Positions 49,901 through 58,047 of a stretch of 64,000 nt of DNA are shown piece by piece; within the stretch, counting starts at the first letter, position 1, and the number at the start of each line of letters is the position of its first letter. A program made the translations under genes and the position numbers. The stretch is taken from the NCBI RefSeq assembly GCF_014207985.1, contig NZ_JACHMI010000001.1, forward strand, positions 5,191,001-5,255,000, read 5' to 3'. The stretch is from Nonomuraea rubra. Lineage in GTDB: Bacteria > Actinomycetota > Actinomycetes > Streptosporangiales > Streptosporangiaceae. Under the pieces are notes generated by a model. It was not told where the DNA came from and did not search any database. It saw only the letters and a list, made by a program, of their open reading frames with translations.

Positions 49901-50198
49901 TGTTGTTGCCGCTGTTGTGGTCCCAGGCGGCGCCCACCGGGGTCTGGTTCACCCCGTTCTTCGTCCAGGTGACCCAGACGGTCTGGCCGGGCTCGACCGG
50001 CCAGGTCGTCGCCTTGATCTGGACCGGCTCCCCGGCCATCGGGTCGCGCGGGACCCGTTCGGTGGGCTCGCTGGAGTAGAGGTCGTCGATTCCGGCCGGG
50101 TTGTGGTGAACGCCGTCAAGGGCGTAGGCGGGGGCGGTGACCAGGGACGCGAGCAGGACGAGCGCCGTGACGGTGCCGACCGACCGTAACCAGCTCAT
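46926..50198 (-). CDS. Secreted GH31 enzyme with C-terminal CBM35/CBM6-type module
   Basis: 1090 residues with a signal peptide (LVLLASLVTAPAYA). An Ig-like N-terminal domain precedes the GH31 sandwich and barrel. The nucleophile is Asp569 in GFKTDGSEAVFGRG and the acid/base is Asp634 in FWAGDQNSSF; the KTDG(S/G)E type is shared with the intracellular paralogue upstream. The C-terminal module (DHAGYTGTGFTDGFATAGDA, GGINLDNLVVARP) is a carbohydrate-binding beta-sandwich. Length and layout resemble 3-alpha-isomaltosyltransferase or 6-alpha-glucosyltransferase of the cycloalternan (cyclic tetrasaccharide) pathway, known to be about 1090-1280 residues. This role is inferred. ATG 50198. Confidence 0.87.
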   Translation of the reverse strand: MSWLRSVGTVTALVLLASLVTAPAYALDGVHHNPAGIDDLYSSEPTERVPRDPMAGEPVQIKATTWPVEPGQTVWVTWTKNGVNQTPVGAAWDHNSGNNSYWKIDLGSFSRGDKISYTVNADVNGGGQKSTGPFAFTVTSWSTVTDVTGFVNNGTSVDVTTGDSAGSFTPKIRFAFPALDRFRTQIAPSGSGLSISGVSGYTVTNSASTLTISTSSLVLKIQKSPYRLSVYKGDGTTLITRQYDPAVFRNLGWASDGVTTITKIEDHFLSPPGERFEGFGERYDRLDQRGTDVHNYVYNQYRDQGATRRTYLSVPFFLNSAGYGVHVSGTRYAIFNLGTHLSDLAGFTVDTGGGLNSTLDYHFFAGTPADIVDDYTAVTGRPQLPPKWAFGVWMSANEWNTQAEVTAELANVEAYQIPHTAMVLEQWSDEATFYVWHGATYTAKPGSGKLAYGDLTFPAGSAWQDPKAMVADAHGKGIRMILWQIPVFKENFDTNPPAAPQQHLNDKAYAQAQGYVARNATNGPYRIPTGQWFGDSMIPDFTSAAATNWWMSKRDYLLDEVGVDGFKTDGSEAVFGRGVQFADGRKGDEMHNAYPGSYTGAYNAYVKGRRPDGTIFSRAGTTGAQTTSIFWAGDQNSSFSAFQEAVRAQLSAGQSGVPYTAWDLAGFTGDFPSAELYLRSTAQATFSPIMQYHSEKASPGVSEARTPWNVQARTGNTSVVPIFRTFANVRMNLIPYLYTEARAASTTGVPMMRAMSFAFPGDAAAAGHDQQYLFGSQLLVAPITTQGATSKNVYLPAGEWYDLWNGGRFTGPGTKTYQAGLDSIPVYARPGAIIPLNLNADYQLGGEIGNSVDTYQNLTFRIYPSGTTSYAYFEDAVNATRTITSAENWAAHSVAVTVPALTTTGTLQVASTKPASVTGATARASLAALKSASEGWWWDPVRQLTHVKLASAASNRTVTLNGVDKAAYESEFATGTGTSTNTDHAGYTGTGFTDGFATAGDAVTFAVKADAAGSHQLRFRYSTTVAATRTVYVDGVAAGTLSLPALADWDTWGTATLTTSLTAGAHTVKIAYDASNTGGINLDNLVVARP

Positions 50199-50214
50199 GG
50201 GGCGGATGCTCCTC

Positions 50215-52458
50215 TCAAACGGTGAACACGGGGGAGAGACGGGTCCAGTGCTCCGCCGCGCACAACACGGGCGGGCGGTCGAGGGGCGCCGGCAGGCTCA
50301 CCGTCCGCCCGCCGGCCAGCTCGCGCCCGGTCCAGGCGTCGACCCAGCCACCCTCCCTCTCAGGGAGGTAGACCGACGTCTCGGTGATACCGGGCTCGGT
50401 CACGGGCGCGACCAGCAGCGCGTCACCGAGCTGGTACTGCAGCGGGTGCCGCCACACCTCCGGGTCGTCCGGATGGTCGAAGAACAGGCCGCGCATCAGC
50501 GGCGCCCCGCCGGCCGTCGCCGCCCGCGCCTGCTCGGCCAGGTACGGCACCAGCCGCTCCCGCAGCTCGGCCAGCCGCCGGAACACCGCGATCACCCGCT
50601 CGTCCCCGGTCTGGCCGGCCACGTTCCAGGGCGTGCGGTCCCTGACGGGCGTGCGGTGGTGGTTGAACTCGGAGTGGTACTGCATGATCGGCATGAACGC
50701 CGAGGCGCCCGCCGCCCGCAGGTACAGCTCCGCGTCCGGCACCGGCCCCGAGAAGCCGGCCAGGTCCCACCCCCAGTAGACGATCCCGCAGGCCGAGGCC
50801 GTGATCCCGGCCCTGATGGAGGAGCGGAACGCCTCCCAGGTCGAGTCCTCGTCACCCGCCCAGAAGGCGCCGTGCGGCTGCGAGCCCGCGAACCCGGCCC
50901 GGCTGAACGTCACCGGCGCCTTCCCGCAGGCACGCAGCAGGTCGCCGAACGCGCGGGCGTAGTGCACCGGGAACAGCCCGTTGCCCGCCGCGCCGTCGCG
51001 CCCGTCGGCGTACCGCAGGTCGTGGCCCCAGGCGTGCTCGCCGCCGTCGGTCTTGAACCCGTCCACGCCGACCTCCTCGACCAGGTAGCGGCGCTTGGCC
51101 GTCCACCAGTCGCGGACCTCCTGGGAGGACAGGTCGGGCATGAGCGCCAGCGGGAACCACCAGCCCCGGTTGCGGTAGGGCCGGCCGTCGGACTCGCGCA
51201 CGCCGTAGCCGCGCTCGACGAGCTGGCGGGCGTCCACGGCGGCCTGGTGGCGGGGGTGCGGGCGCATCTTCTGCAGCGGGATCTGCCAGAGCAGCACCTT
51301 GACGTCCCTGCGGTGCAGCTCGTCCACCAGGCCCTTCGGGTCCGGCCACGGCCCGTCCGCGGGGAAGGTGTAGTCGGCCAGCCGGTGCGGCTCCTCCGAC
51401 GGCTCGTACTCGGCGCCGCGGAACGCCGTGAACGTCGTCTCGTCGCTCCACGCCTCGATGACCAGCGCGCCCACCGGGATGCCGTGCTCGCGGTGCCGGT
51501 CCATCTCGGCCAGCACCCGTTCCTGGGTGTTCCACTCGTTGCCGCTGGCCCACAGCCGGAACACCCACTCCGGCAGCTCGGCCGGGCGGCCCACGTCGCC
51601 GAGGAAGGCGCCCAGCACGTCCGCCGGGCGCTCGCCGTCGTAGAAGCGCACGCCCAGCTCGCCGTCCGGGCCGGTCTCGGCCTCGACCACGATCCGGCCG
51701 TCCTGCGACGCGCCGACGTCGTACCAGGTGCGGCGCGAGGTCCGCACGTGCCAGCCCCAGTTCGCCGGGCCGCCGACCACCATCGCGTACGGCATCGGCA
51801 GGTACGTGCGACCGTGCCGGCCCTGCGCCTTGTACTGCTCGAACACCACCGCGTCGAGGGCGCGGCCCCGCTGGTCCACGGCGTCGAACCGCTCGCCGAA
51901 GCCCACCACGTGCTCCTGCGGCCCCAGCGCCAGCTCGAACCGCACCCGCAGCGGGCCGTCGCCGTCGGCGAGCCAGCGCACGCTGCCCGGCACGATCCGG
52001 TCGGCGCCCGTGACCTCCAGCTTGCCGCCCGCGTCCGACCAGCTCGCCGCCGTCACCTCGAACCACCTGGTGGTACGGGTCGCGCCGTCGGCCGTCGCCG
52101 ACCGGAAGCGGTAGGTGTAGCGGCTGCCGGTCCGCAGGGGCGGGGTGCGCACGGCCCAGGAGCCGGCGGCGGCGCGAGCGGCCCGCGCCTGGGCGGCGGC
52201 CAGATGCCCGCCGTCCACGGCCCCGCCCTCGCCGCCTGCTTCGGCCGCGTCGGCTGGTGGGTGGGCGTCCCGCCTGGTGAGGGTCAGTTCGGCAGGCGCG
52301 GCGCCGTCCACCGACCAGTCGCACGCGACGGAGACGACCCGCGCCGACGCGCGTACCCGCAGCTCCACGCTCTCGCCGTCCAGCGGCCGGGCGGGGACGC
52401 GCTGGTCCTCGGTCTCCGCGTACGGGTGCCCCGAACCGTGGGGCCGGTGCCGGATCAC
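50215..52458 (-). CDS. Intracellular GH31 alpha-glucosidase
   Basis: 747 residues without signal peptide. GH31 motifs: nucleophile Asp471 in GFKTDGGEHAWGHD, acid/base Asp536 in FWAGDEDSTWEAF, plus SGNEWNTQERVL and YWGWDLAGFSGPVPDAELYL, close to those of the secreted neighbour. The absence of an export signal implies that it acts on imported oligosaccharides. GTG 52458 overlaps the GH15 stop (GTGA) by 4 nt; upstream in-frame codons lie inside GH15. A Gly/Ala-rich linker of about 40 residues near position 80 is poorly conserved-looking. Specificity (alpha-1,6, alpha-1,3 or mixed) is open. Confidence 0.88.
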   Translation of the reverse strand: MIRHRPHGSGHPYAETEDQRVPARPLDGESVELRVRASARVVSVACDWSVDGAAPAELTLTRRDAHPPADAAEAGGEGGAVDGGHLAAAQARAARAAAGSWAVRTPPLRTGSRYTYRFRSATADGATRTTRWFEVTAASWSDAGGKLEVTGADRIVPGSVRWLADGDGPLRVRFELALGPQEHVVGFGERFDAVDQRGRALDAVVFEQYKAQGRHGRTYLPMPYAMVVGGPANWGWHVRTSRRTWYDVGASQDGRIVVEAETGPDGELGVRFYDGERPADVLGAFLGDVGRPAELPEWVFRLWASGNEWNTQERVLAEMDRHREHGIPVGALVIEAWSDETTFTAFRGAEYEPSEEPHRLADYTFPADGPWPDPKGLVDELHRRDVKVLLWQIPLQKMRPHPRHQAAVDARQLVERGYGVRESDGRPYRNRGWWFPLALMPDLSSQEVRDWWTAKRRYLVEEVGVDGFKTDGGEHAWGHDLRYADGRDGAAGNGLFPVHYARAFGDLLRACGKAPVTFSRAGFAGSQPHGAFWAGDEDSTWEAFRSSIRAGITASACGIVYWGWDLAGFSGPVPDAELYLRAAGASAFMPIMQYHSEFNHHRTPVRDRTPWNVAGQTGDERVIAVFRRLAELRERLVPYLAEQARAATAGGAPLMRGLFFDHPDDPEVWRHPLQYQLGDALLVAPVTEPGITETSVYLPEREGGWVDAWTGRELAGGRTVSLPAPLDRPPVLCAAEHWTRLSPVFTV

Positions 52459-53540
52459 GCCGTCACCCCCAGCTCGTCGGCGAGGATCAGGTACATGCCG
52501 TGCGACCACAGCAGCGGCGTGGCCACCGGGCCCCACCGGTCCAGCCACTCCTGCCGCCGGTCGGGGGCCAGCAGCAGGCCCGGCACCTGCTCGGGCAGGT
52601 CACCCTCGGGGGTCGCCTGCGCCGCCATCCACTCCAGGTAACGCACGGCCTCGTCCCGCCGCCCGGCGCGGGCGTGGTTCCAGCCGAGGAACCCGGCCAG
52701 CAGCACCCAACGCCCGCCGCCGTAGAAGGTGTCGTCGAGGTAGCGGTACACGCCGCCGTCGCGGGCGAGCTGCCGCTCGACCTCCGCGACCGTCGCCTCG
52801 CCGACCGGATGCCCGGCCGGGTACAGCCCGAACGGCTCCACACAGGCCAGCAGGCTGCCGTCCACGGCGTCACTCCCGAGCCACTTACGCAGGTGCCCCT
52901 CTTGGGCAAGGCCCTCGCGTTCGACGAGCCCGGCGATGCCCTCGACGGCCTCGGCCGCCGCCGCCGACTCCGTCGCGCTCAGCACGCCGAGCGCGATGGC
53001 GGCCCGCAGGCCGGCGTGGATGGAGCCGAGCGTCGCCACGTGGCGGTGCTCGACGTGCTCCTCCCACCAGTCGTAGCAGGGCACCTGCCAGAACGCCGTC
53101 AGGTAGCGGGCCGCCGTCCTGACACCCTTCTCGACCCCGGCCACGGCCCCGCCATGCCGTACGACGTGCTCGCGCAGCGCCCACAGCCACGTGCCGTACC
53201 CGTCGAGCTGGAAGTCCCACCAGTCGTCGTCGCCGTCCACGCCGTCCAGCGTGAAGCGGGTCGGCAACATCTCGGCCGCCGAGACCACCTCGCCGCGCTC
53301 GGCGCGGGACACCAGCGCGTCCACCTGGCCCGCGCGGTCACCCACCACCCGGGCGCACCAGGCGTGGAAGGCGTCCGCCCCGGCCACGTCGCCGTGCCTG
53401 CTCACCCCCTCGGCGATGAACGCGCCGTCGCGCAGCCAGGAGTAGCCGCGGTAGGCGGAGAAGGTGGGCGAGGCCGGGTAGGCCCCTGTGGGCGCCTGCA
53501 AACTCTTGATCACGTCGAGGCTGTGCGCGACGAGGGACAA
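52455..53540 (-). CDS. GH15-type glucoamylase/dextran-glucosidase catalytic domain
   Basis: 361 residues, a compact (alpha/alpha)6 barrel. GH15 motifs: YRGYSWLRDGAFIAEGVSRH, YGTWLWALREHV, the acid region DWWEEHVEH with Glu160/Glu161, and the C-terminal PEGDLPEQ with Glu312/Glu317 as candidate base. The N-terminal beta-sandwich typical of bacterial GH15 proteins is missing, so it is the catalytic domain alone, and cytoplasmic. It would release glucose from imported maltodextrin or isomaltodextrin. The TTG start at 53540 follows CAGGAGAG; no ATG fits. It sits between the binding protein and the intracellular GH31. Confidence 0.85.
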   Translation of the reverse strand: MSLVAHSLDVIKSLQAPTGAYPASPTFSAYRGYSWLRDGAFIAEGVSRHGDVAGADAFHAWCARVVGDRAGQVDALVSRAERGEVVSAAEMLPTRFTLDGVDGDDDWWDFQLDGYGTWLWALREHVVRHGGAVAGVEKGVRTAARYLTAFWQVPCYDWWEEHVEHRHVATLGSIHAGLRAAIALGVLSATESAAAAEAVEGIAGLVEREGLAQEGHLRKWLGSDAVDGSLLACVEPFGLYPAGHPVGEATVAEVERQLARDGGVYRYLDDTFYGGGRWVLLAGFLGWNHARAGRRDEAVRYLEWMAAQATPEGDLPEQVPGLLLAPDRRQEWLDRWGPVATPLLWSHGMYLILADELGVTA

Positions 53541-53577
53541 CGAAATCTCTCCTGTAAATGCGTAGAAGGGGGAACGG

Positions 53578-54843
53578 CTAGCCGAGCAGCGCGTCGACCT
53601 CGGTGGCGGCCGCCTTGAGCGCTTCTTCGACGCTCTTGCGCCCGGCCGCGGCCTCGCTGAGCTCCTTGGTCACCGCGTCCTGCATCTCCTGCTGGCGCTT
53701 GATCACCGGAGGCAGCGCGATGGCCTGGAGCGAGTCGAACACCGCCTGCCGGTTGGCCGGCTTCGGATCCTTGAGGTAGCCGGACAGCACCTGCTGGTCG
53801 GAGACCGGCGGCAGCTCCCACGACGACCGGATGCGGGTGGTGGCCGCGGTGCCGGACGCCGACAGGAACCGGGCCCAGGCCCACGCCTCCTTGCCGTGCT
53901 TGGTGGTGGAGGAGGCCGCCACCGCGTTGTGGAAGACCGCGCTCGCCTTGGCCGCGTCACCGGGCTCGACGACGACGTCCCACTCGAAAGGCACGTCCTT
54001 CAGCCCGGCGAACTGCCAGATGCCGTTGTGCCACATGGCGAGCTTGCCGGACTTGAAGAGGTTCGTGTCGTAGTCGGCGGTGCCGCCGACCTCGGCCTCG
54101 GTCGGCATCGTCTTGCCCACCTTGGACACCAGCCAGGTGGCGGCCTTGACGCCCTGCGGGCTGTTGAACGCGGACTTCTTGCCGTCGGCCGACAGGAACT
54201 CGCCGCCCGCCTGCTTGAGCGTCTTGTAGAACTCGAAGAACTGCACCGGCTGGAAGTCGCCGTACACGCCCTTCTTCTTGTCGGTCAGCTTCTCGGCGGC
54301 CGCCTGCTCGTCCGCCCACGTCCAGTCCGCCGTCGGCACGGGCACGCCGGCCTTGTCGAACAGGTCCTTGTTGTAGAAGAGCACGACCGTGGAGAAGGAG
54401 GCGGGCAGCGCGTACTGCTTGCCGTCCCGCTTGAAGGCGTTGAGCGACTCCTGCGCGTACACCGAGGTGTCGTTGTCGCCGGCGACCGTGGCGAGGTCGA
54501 GCAGGGAGCCGGCGCTGGCGTAGGTGACGAAGTTCTCGTAGTTCAGCTCGAACGTGTCGGGCGCCGTGCCGCCGGCGATGCTGGTCTGGAGCTTGGTGAA
54601 GTACTGGTCGAAGGGCGCGGTCTCGACGACCACGTCCACGTTCGGGTTCTCCTTCTCGAACGCCTTCTCGATCGTGTCGAGGTCCTTCACGTGGTCGGGC
54701 GCGGCGGAGAAGGTGAAGTACCGCAGCGTCACCTTGCCGCCGGCCTCGGCGGTGGTGCCCCTGGTGGCCGATCCCTGCGAGCAGGCGGTGGCGAGCAACG
54801 CGGCCGCCGCGACGGCGGCGGTGATCTTGATGTGTCGTGACAT
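53578..54843 (-). CDS. ABC sugar transporter solute-binding lipoprotein
   Basis: 421 residues. The lipoprotein signal ends at lipobox LATAC, Cys21. The mature protein is an extracellular solute-binding protein of family 1: VTLRYFTFSAAPDHVKDLDT, PNVDVVVETAPFDQYFTKLQ, LFYNKDLFDKAGVPVPTADW and GKLAMWHNGIWQFAGLKDVP. It binds oligosaccharides at the outer membrane face of the cytoplasmic membrane. It follows the two permease genes (12-nt gap). The neighbouring GH31 and GH15 genes indicate an alpha-gluco-oligosaccharide ligand. ATG 54843. Confidence 0.92.
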   Translation of the reverse strand: MSRHIKITAAVAAAALLATACSQGSATRGTTAEAGGKVTLRYFTFSAAPDHVKDLDTIEKAFEKENPNVDVVVETAPFDQYFTKLQTSIAGGTAPDTFELNYENFVTYASAGSLLDLATVAGDNDTSVYAQESLNAFKRDGKQYALPASFSTVVLFYNKDLFDKAGVPVPTADWTWADEQAAAEKLTDKKKGVYGDFQPVQFFEFYKTLKQAGGEFLSADGKKSAFNSPQGVKAATWLVSKVGKTMPTEAEVGGTADYDTNLFKSGKLAMWHNGIWQFAGLKDVPFEWDVVVEPGDAAKASAVFHNAVAASSTTKHGKEAWAWARFLSASGTAATTRIRSSWELPPVSDQQVLSGYLKDPKPANRQAVFDSLQAIALPPVIKRQQEMQDAVTKELSEAAAGRKSVEEALKAAATEVDALLG

Positions 54844-54855
54844 GGGGGGATTCCT

Positions 54856-55662
54856 TTACTTGAGCCCGCTCTGCGCGACGCTGGCGATGACGTGCTTCTG
54901 CGCGAAGACGTAGAGGATGAGGATCGGGACGACGCTGACGACCGAGCCCGCCATCACCACGTCCCACTGCGTGGTGAACTGGCCGTGCAGGGTCGCCAGG
55001 CCCAGCGGCAGGGTCATGAACTCCGGCGACTTGATGATGATCAGCGGCCAGAGGTAGCTGTTCCAGCTCGCCATGAAGCCGAAGATGGCGAACGTGGCCA
55101 GGGCCGGGCGGATCAGCGGCAGCACCACGTACAGGAAGATGCGGAAATGTCCGGCGCCGTCGAGCACGGCCGCCTCGTCGAACTCCCGCGGCACCTGGTT
55201 GATGGCCTGCCGCAGCAGGAACACCCCGAACGCCGAGGCGATCGTCGGCGCCAGCAGCGCGAAGTACGTGTCGACCAGGTTGAACGCGCGCATCTCGATG
55301 AACAGCGGCACGACCAGCACCGGCAGCGGCATCATCAGCGTCGCGAGGTAGACCGCGAACAGCGCGCCCCGCCCGGGGAAGGGCAGCCGGGCGAACGCGT
55401 AGGCCGCCATCGCGCTGGTGACGAGCTGCAACGTGGTGGAGGCGGCGCCGATCCAGGCGCTGTTGAGCACGATCCGCCAGAACGGCAGCGTCTCCAGCAG
55501 CCGCCCGTACGCGTCGAGGCTCGCCCCCTCGGGGGTGAAGTCGGGCGGGACGGACAGCACGGCGTCGCTCGGCGTGATCGAGGTGATCACCGCCCAGGCG
55601 AACGGGAACAGCATGACGAGCGCGCCGATCCCCACCAGCAGGTACCTCAGGACCTTACCCAT
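54856..55662 (-). CDS. ABC sugar transporter permease (MsmG/MalG-type)
   Basis: 268 residues with six membrane helices. The cytoplasmic EAA loop (EFDEAAVLDGAGHFRIFLYV, then LPLIRPALATFA) contacts the ATPase. The N-terminal P2 loop region (SITPSDAVLSVPPDFTPEGA) is typical of CUT1 MalG-like permeases. The ATG overlaps the previous permease stop by 8 nt. No ATP-binding subunit lies in the operon; in streptomycete-like actinomycetes a shared MsiK-type ATPase normally serves such transporters. Confidence 0.92.
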   Translation of the reverse strand: MGKVLRYLLVGIGALVMLFPFAWAVITSITPSDAVLSVPPDFTPEGASLDAYGRLLETLPFWRIVLNSAWIGAASTTLQLVTSAMAAYAFARLPFPGRGALFAVYLATLMMPLPVLVVPLFIEMRAFNLVDTYFALLAPTIASAFGVFLLRQAINQVPREFDEAAVLDGAGHFRIFLYVVLPLIRPALATFAIFGFMASWNSYLWPLIIIKSPEFMTLPLGLATLHGQFTTQWDVVMAGSVVSVVPILILYVFAQKHVIASVAQSGLK

Positions 55663-56596
55663 AGGTCACCCACCTCTTCTGGCCGCGGATCTGCACGATC
55701 GTCACCAGCAGCACCAGCGCGAACAGCAGCCACGACAGCGCCGAGGCGGCGCCGGCCCGGCCGTAGCGGAAGGTCAGGTCGTAGATCTGCGAGACCACCA
55801 CCTGCGTCGCGCCGCCCGGCCCGCCGCCCGTCATGATCTGGACCTGGTCGAACACCTGGAAACCGTTGATCAGCGAGATCACCACCACGAAGAACGTCGA
55901 GGGCGACAGCAGCGGCAGCGTGATGTGCCGGAACCTGCGCCAGGCCGTCGCGCCGTCCACCATCGCGGCCTCCTGGTACTCCCGGGGGATCGCCTGCAGC
56001 CCGGCCAGCAGGATGATCATCACGAAGCCCAGGTCCTTCCAGGCCGAGGCGAGGATGATCGACGGCATCGCCCAGTCGGGGTCGGTCCACCAGCCGGGCC
56101 CGCTCACGCCCACCAGGCCGAGCGCCCAGTTGACGATGCCGCTGGCCGGGTTGAGCAGCCACTTCCACATCAGCGCGACCACGACCCAGCTCGTGATCAC
56201 GGGCAGGAAGTACACGCCGCGCAGCAACCCGCGCGCCGGCATCGCCCGGTTGAGCAGCACCGCCAGGCCCAGGCCGCCGAGGTAGACCAGCGGCAGGTAG
56301 CCGGCGATGAAGTAGAGCGTGTGCAGGAACGCGGCCCGGGTGTCGGGGTCGCCGACGAGCTCGATGTAGTTGCCGAGGCCCACCCAGCGCATCTCGGTGA
56401 TGAGATCCCACTCGTGCAGGCTGGTCCAGAACGAGCCGACCATCGGGATCAGCGTGTAGAGGGTCAGCGGCACCAGGCTCGGCAGCAGGAACAGCGCGAC
56501 CGTGCCGGCGTAGCGCCAGCCGCCGCGCCGCCGCGGGCGCGCGTGCGTGACCGGCGCCTTCGGCGGCGCCTGAGGGATGGCCTGCCGGACGCTCAC
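55655..56596 (-). CDS. ABC sugar transporter permease (MsmF/MalF-type)
   Basis: 313 residues with six membrane helices. The EAA loop is EYQEAAMVDGATAWRRFRHI, followed by LPLLSPSTFFVVVISLI, and the periplasmic loop LTGGGPGGAT-type motif reads IMTGGGPGGATQVVV, a strong CUT1 MalF/MsmF signature. The N-terminus is Pro/Arg-rich. GTG 56596 overlaps the stop of a 15-codon ORF (GTGA) and has GGGAGG upstream. It pairs with the downstream permease and the binding lipoprotein. Confidence 0.92.
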   Translation of the reverse strand: MSVRQAIPQAPPKAPVTHARPRRRGGWRYAGTVALFLLPSLVPLTLYTLIPMVGSFWTSLHEWDLITEMRWVGLGNYIELVGDPDTRAAFLHTLYFIAGYLPLVYLGGLGLAVLLNRAMPARGLLRGVYFLPVITSWVVVALMWKWLLNPASGIVNWALGLVGVSGPGWWTDPDWAMPSIILASAWKDLGFVMIILLAGLQAIPREYQEAAMVDGATAWRRFRHITLPLLSPSTFFVVVISLINGFQVFDQVQIMTGGGPGGATQVVVSQIYDLTFRYGRAGAASALSWLLFALVLLVTIVQIRGQKRWVTYG

Positions 56597-56640
56597 GAGC
56601 CGCCTCCCATCAGGCGGGCGCGGATCGGGCGGGCGTTCAT
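56593..56640 (-). CDS. 15-codon coupling ORF between ROK gene and permease
   Basis: [15 protein letters not shown]. Its ATG overlaps the ROK stop (ATGA) and its TGA overlaps the permease GTG (GTGA). It resembles the last residues of the ROK protein (RARLIGAGS) and arises from a 28-nt near-duplicate of that tail. Translation is unproven, but the double overlap would carry ribosomes from regulator to permease. Confidence 0.4.
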   Translation of the reverse strand: MNARPIRARLMGGGS

Positions 56641-56668
56641 GAGCCGGCTCCGATCAGGCGGGCGCGGA
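56597..56668 (-). repeat. 28-nt direct repeat of the ROK tail
   Basis: Copies at 56597-56624 and 56641-56668 match at 26 of 28 positions (common block ATCAGGCGGGCGCGGA on the plus strand). One lies within the end of the ROK gene and the other just before the permease GTG, where it supplies the GGGAGG ribosome binding site. Confidence 0.75.
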
Positions 56669-57869
56669 CCAGGCGGCCCTGCTCGCCCGCCGCTCCGGCG
56701 GAGTCGAACGGGGTGGCCAGCACGAGCGCCGCCGCCCCCTGCGCCCAGCTCGTGTCGTCCCAGCTCTCCACCTCCACGGAGATGTCGCGCCGCCCCGGGT
56801 AGAGCTGCGCGCGCAGGGCCGGCTCGAAGCCGGTCCGCCACAGCGGCCAGTCGGCCGTGCCCTCGCCGAGCACCACCACGACCTCCGGGTCCACCACGTT
56901 GATCAGCCCCGCCGTTGCACGGCCGAGGATCGCCCCGGCCTCGGCGAACACCTCCCGCGCGGCCACATCACCGCCCGCCGCGGCCCGGCCCAGCGCGGCC
57001 ACCCCGCCGAGCGGGTCACGCACCTCCACCTGAGCCGCTCGACCGGCCGCCTGGGCGTTTCTGGCGCGGGCGGCGGCCAGCAGGCCGGCCGAGCCGACGA
57101 ACGCCTCCAGGCAGCCCCGGGCGCCGCACCCGCAGGGCGGCCCTCCGGGATCCACCTGCAGGTGGCCGAACTCGCCCGCGCCGCCCCGCGCGCCCCGGTA
57201 CACCCGGCCACCGGCGACGATGGCCGCGCCGACACCGCGTCCGATCGTCAGCACGAGGAAGTCGCTGTGCGTGCGCCCCCGGCCGTACAGTCGCTCGGCC
57301 GCGGCCAGCGCGTTCACGTCGTTCTCGACCAGGACGGGCAGGTTCAGCCGGCGCCGCAGCCGCTCGCCCACCGGCATGGCCTGCCAGCCGAGCGTCGGCG
57401 CGTTGACGGTGCCGACGGCCTGGTCGTCCACGCTGCCCGGCACCCCGACCCCGACGCCCAGCAGCGGCGGCACCCCGGAGATCTCGCGGACCACGGACTC
57501 CACCGCGTCCGCCAGCTGCTCCAGCGCGTCGGGCGCCGCCGGGTCGTGGGGTCTTTCCCAGGAGCCGAGCACTTCGCCGTCGAGCCGTACGTCCACCAGC
57601 ACCAGGTGGTCGGCCGTCACCTTCACCCCGAGCGCCCGCCCGGCGCTGCCCACCAGCCCGAGCCGCTGGGCGGGACGGCCGCCGCGTGACGGCTTCAGGT
57701 CCAGCTCCTCCAGCATGCCGTGCCCGATGAGCTCCTTGGTGAGCTGCGTGACGGTGGCGGGGCTGAGGTCGAGCTCGCGGGCTATCTCGCTGCGGCTCAG
57801 CGGGCCGACCGTGCCCAGGAGGGCGAGGATGGCCGTCCTGGTGAGGTCGCCGCGGTCCGTGCCTGCCAT
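56637..57869 (-). CDS. ROK family transcriptional regulator
   Basis: 410 residues. The N-terminal winged HTH is [20 protein letters not shown], then [15 protein letters not shown]. The ROK domain has the ATP/sugar motif [13 protein letters not shown], the [17 protein letters not shown] segment and the zinc motif [20 protein letters not shown] with GCLEAF. It is the first gene of the alpha-glucan operon and probably represses it until a sugar ligand is present. An operator-like palindrome lies in its leader. It is coupled to the permease through a micro-ORF. Confidence 0.92.
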   Translation of the reverse strand: MAGTDRGDLTRTAILALLGTVGPLSRSEIARELDLSPATVTQLTKELIGHGMLEELDLKPSRGGRPAQRLGLVGSAGRALGVKVTADHLVLVDVRLDGEVLGSWERPHDPAAPDALEQLADAVESVVREISGVPPLLGVGVGVPGSVDDQAVGTVNAPTLGWQAMPVGERLRRRLNLPVLVENDVNALAAAERLYGRGRTHSDFLVLTIGRGVGAAIVAGGRVYRGARGGAGEFGHLQVDPGGPPCGCGARGCLEAFVGSAGLLAAARARNAQAAGRAAQVEVRDPLGGVAALGRAAAGGDVAAREVFAEAGAILGRATAGLINVVDPEVVVVLGEGTADWPLWRTGFEPALRAQLYPGRRDISVEVESWDDTSWAQGAAALVLATPFDSAGAAGEQGRLVRARLIGAGS

Positions 57870-57882
57870 GTGAGAGGACTTT

Positions 57883-57896
57883 CTTTAGGAATAAAG
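57883..57896. promoter_or_regulatory. Palindrome upstream of the ROK operon
   Basis: CTTTA-GGAA-TAAAG, 14 nt before the ROK ATG, in a markedly AT-rich stretch. ROK repressors of the NagC/Mlc type bind such AT-rich palindromes. It is a candidate autoregulatory operator for the whole sugar operon. Confidence 0.55.
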
Positions 57897-57965
57897 TTAG
57901 TGGTGAAGATACTGAGGCGTGGCCCTCCTCCTGTCAAGAGTCCGAAACCTTGCTGAAACAGAAGT

Positions 57966-57990
57966 GCCGGCGTGGTCAGGCCACGCCGGC
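57966..57990 (-). terminator. Hairpin terminator after the MFS gene
   Basis: GCCGGCGTGG and CCACGCCGGC form a perfect 10-bp stem around a TCAGG loop, 58 nt after the MFS stop on the minus strand. It separates the MFS transcript from the ROK operon promoter. Confidence 0.7.
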
Positions 57991-58047
57991 TGGTGAAGGC
58001 CCGATCCGCGGGCTCAGAACGCGTTCACGCTGTCCACCTAGTGGCGG

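Noticed and set aside
47001..50189. Long plus-strand open frame (about 1060 codons) opposite the 1090-residue GH31
   Set aside because: Composition and lack of any motif mark it as a GC-driven shadow of the real gene.
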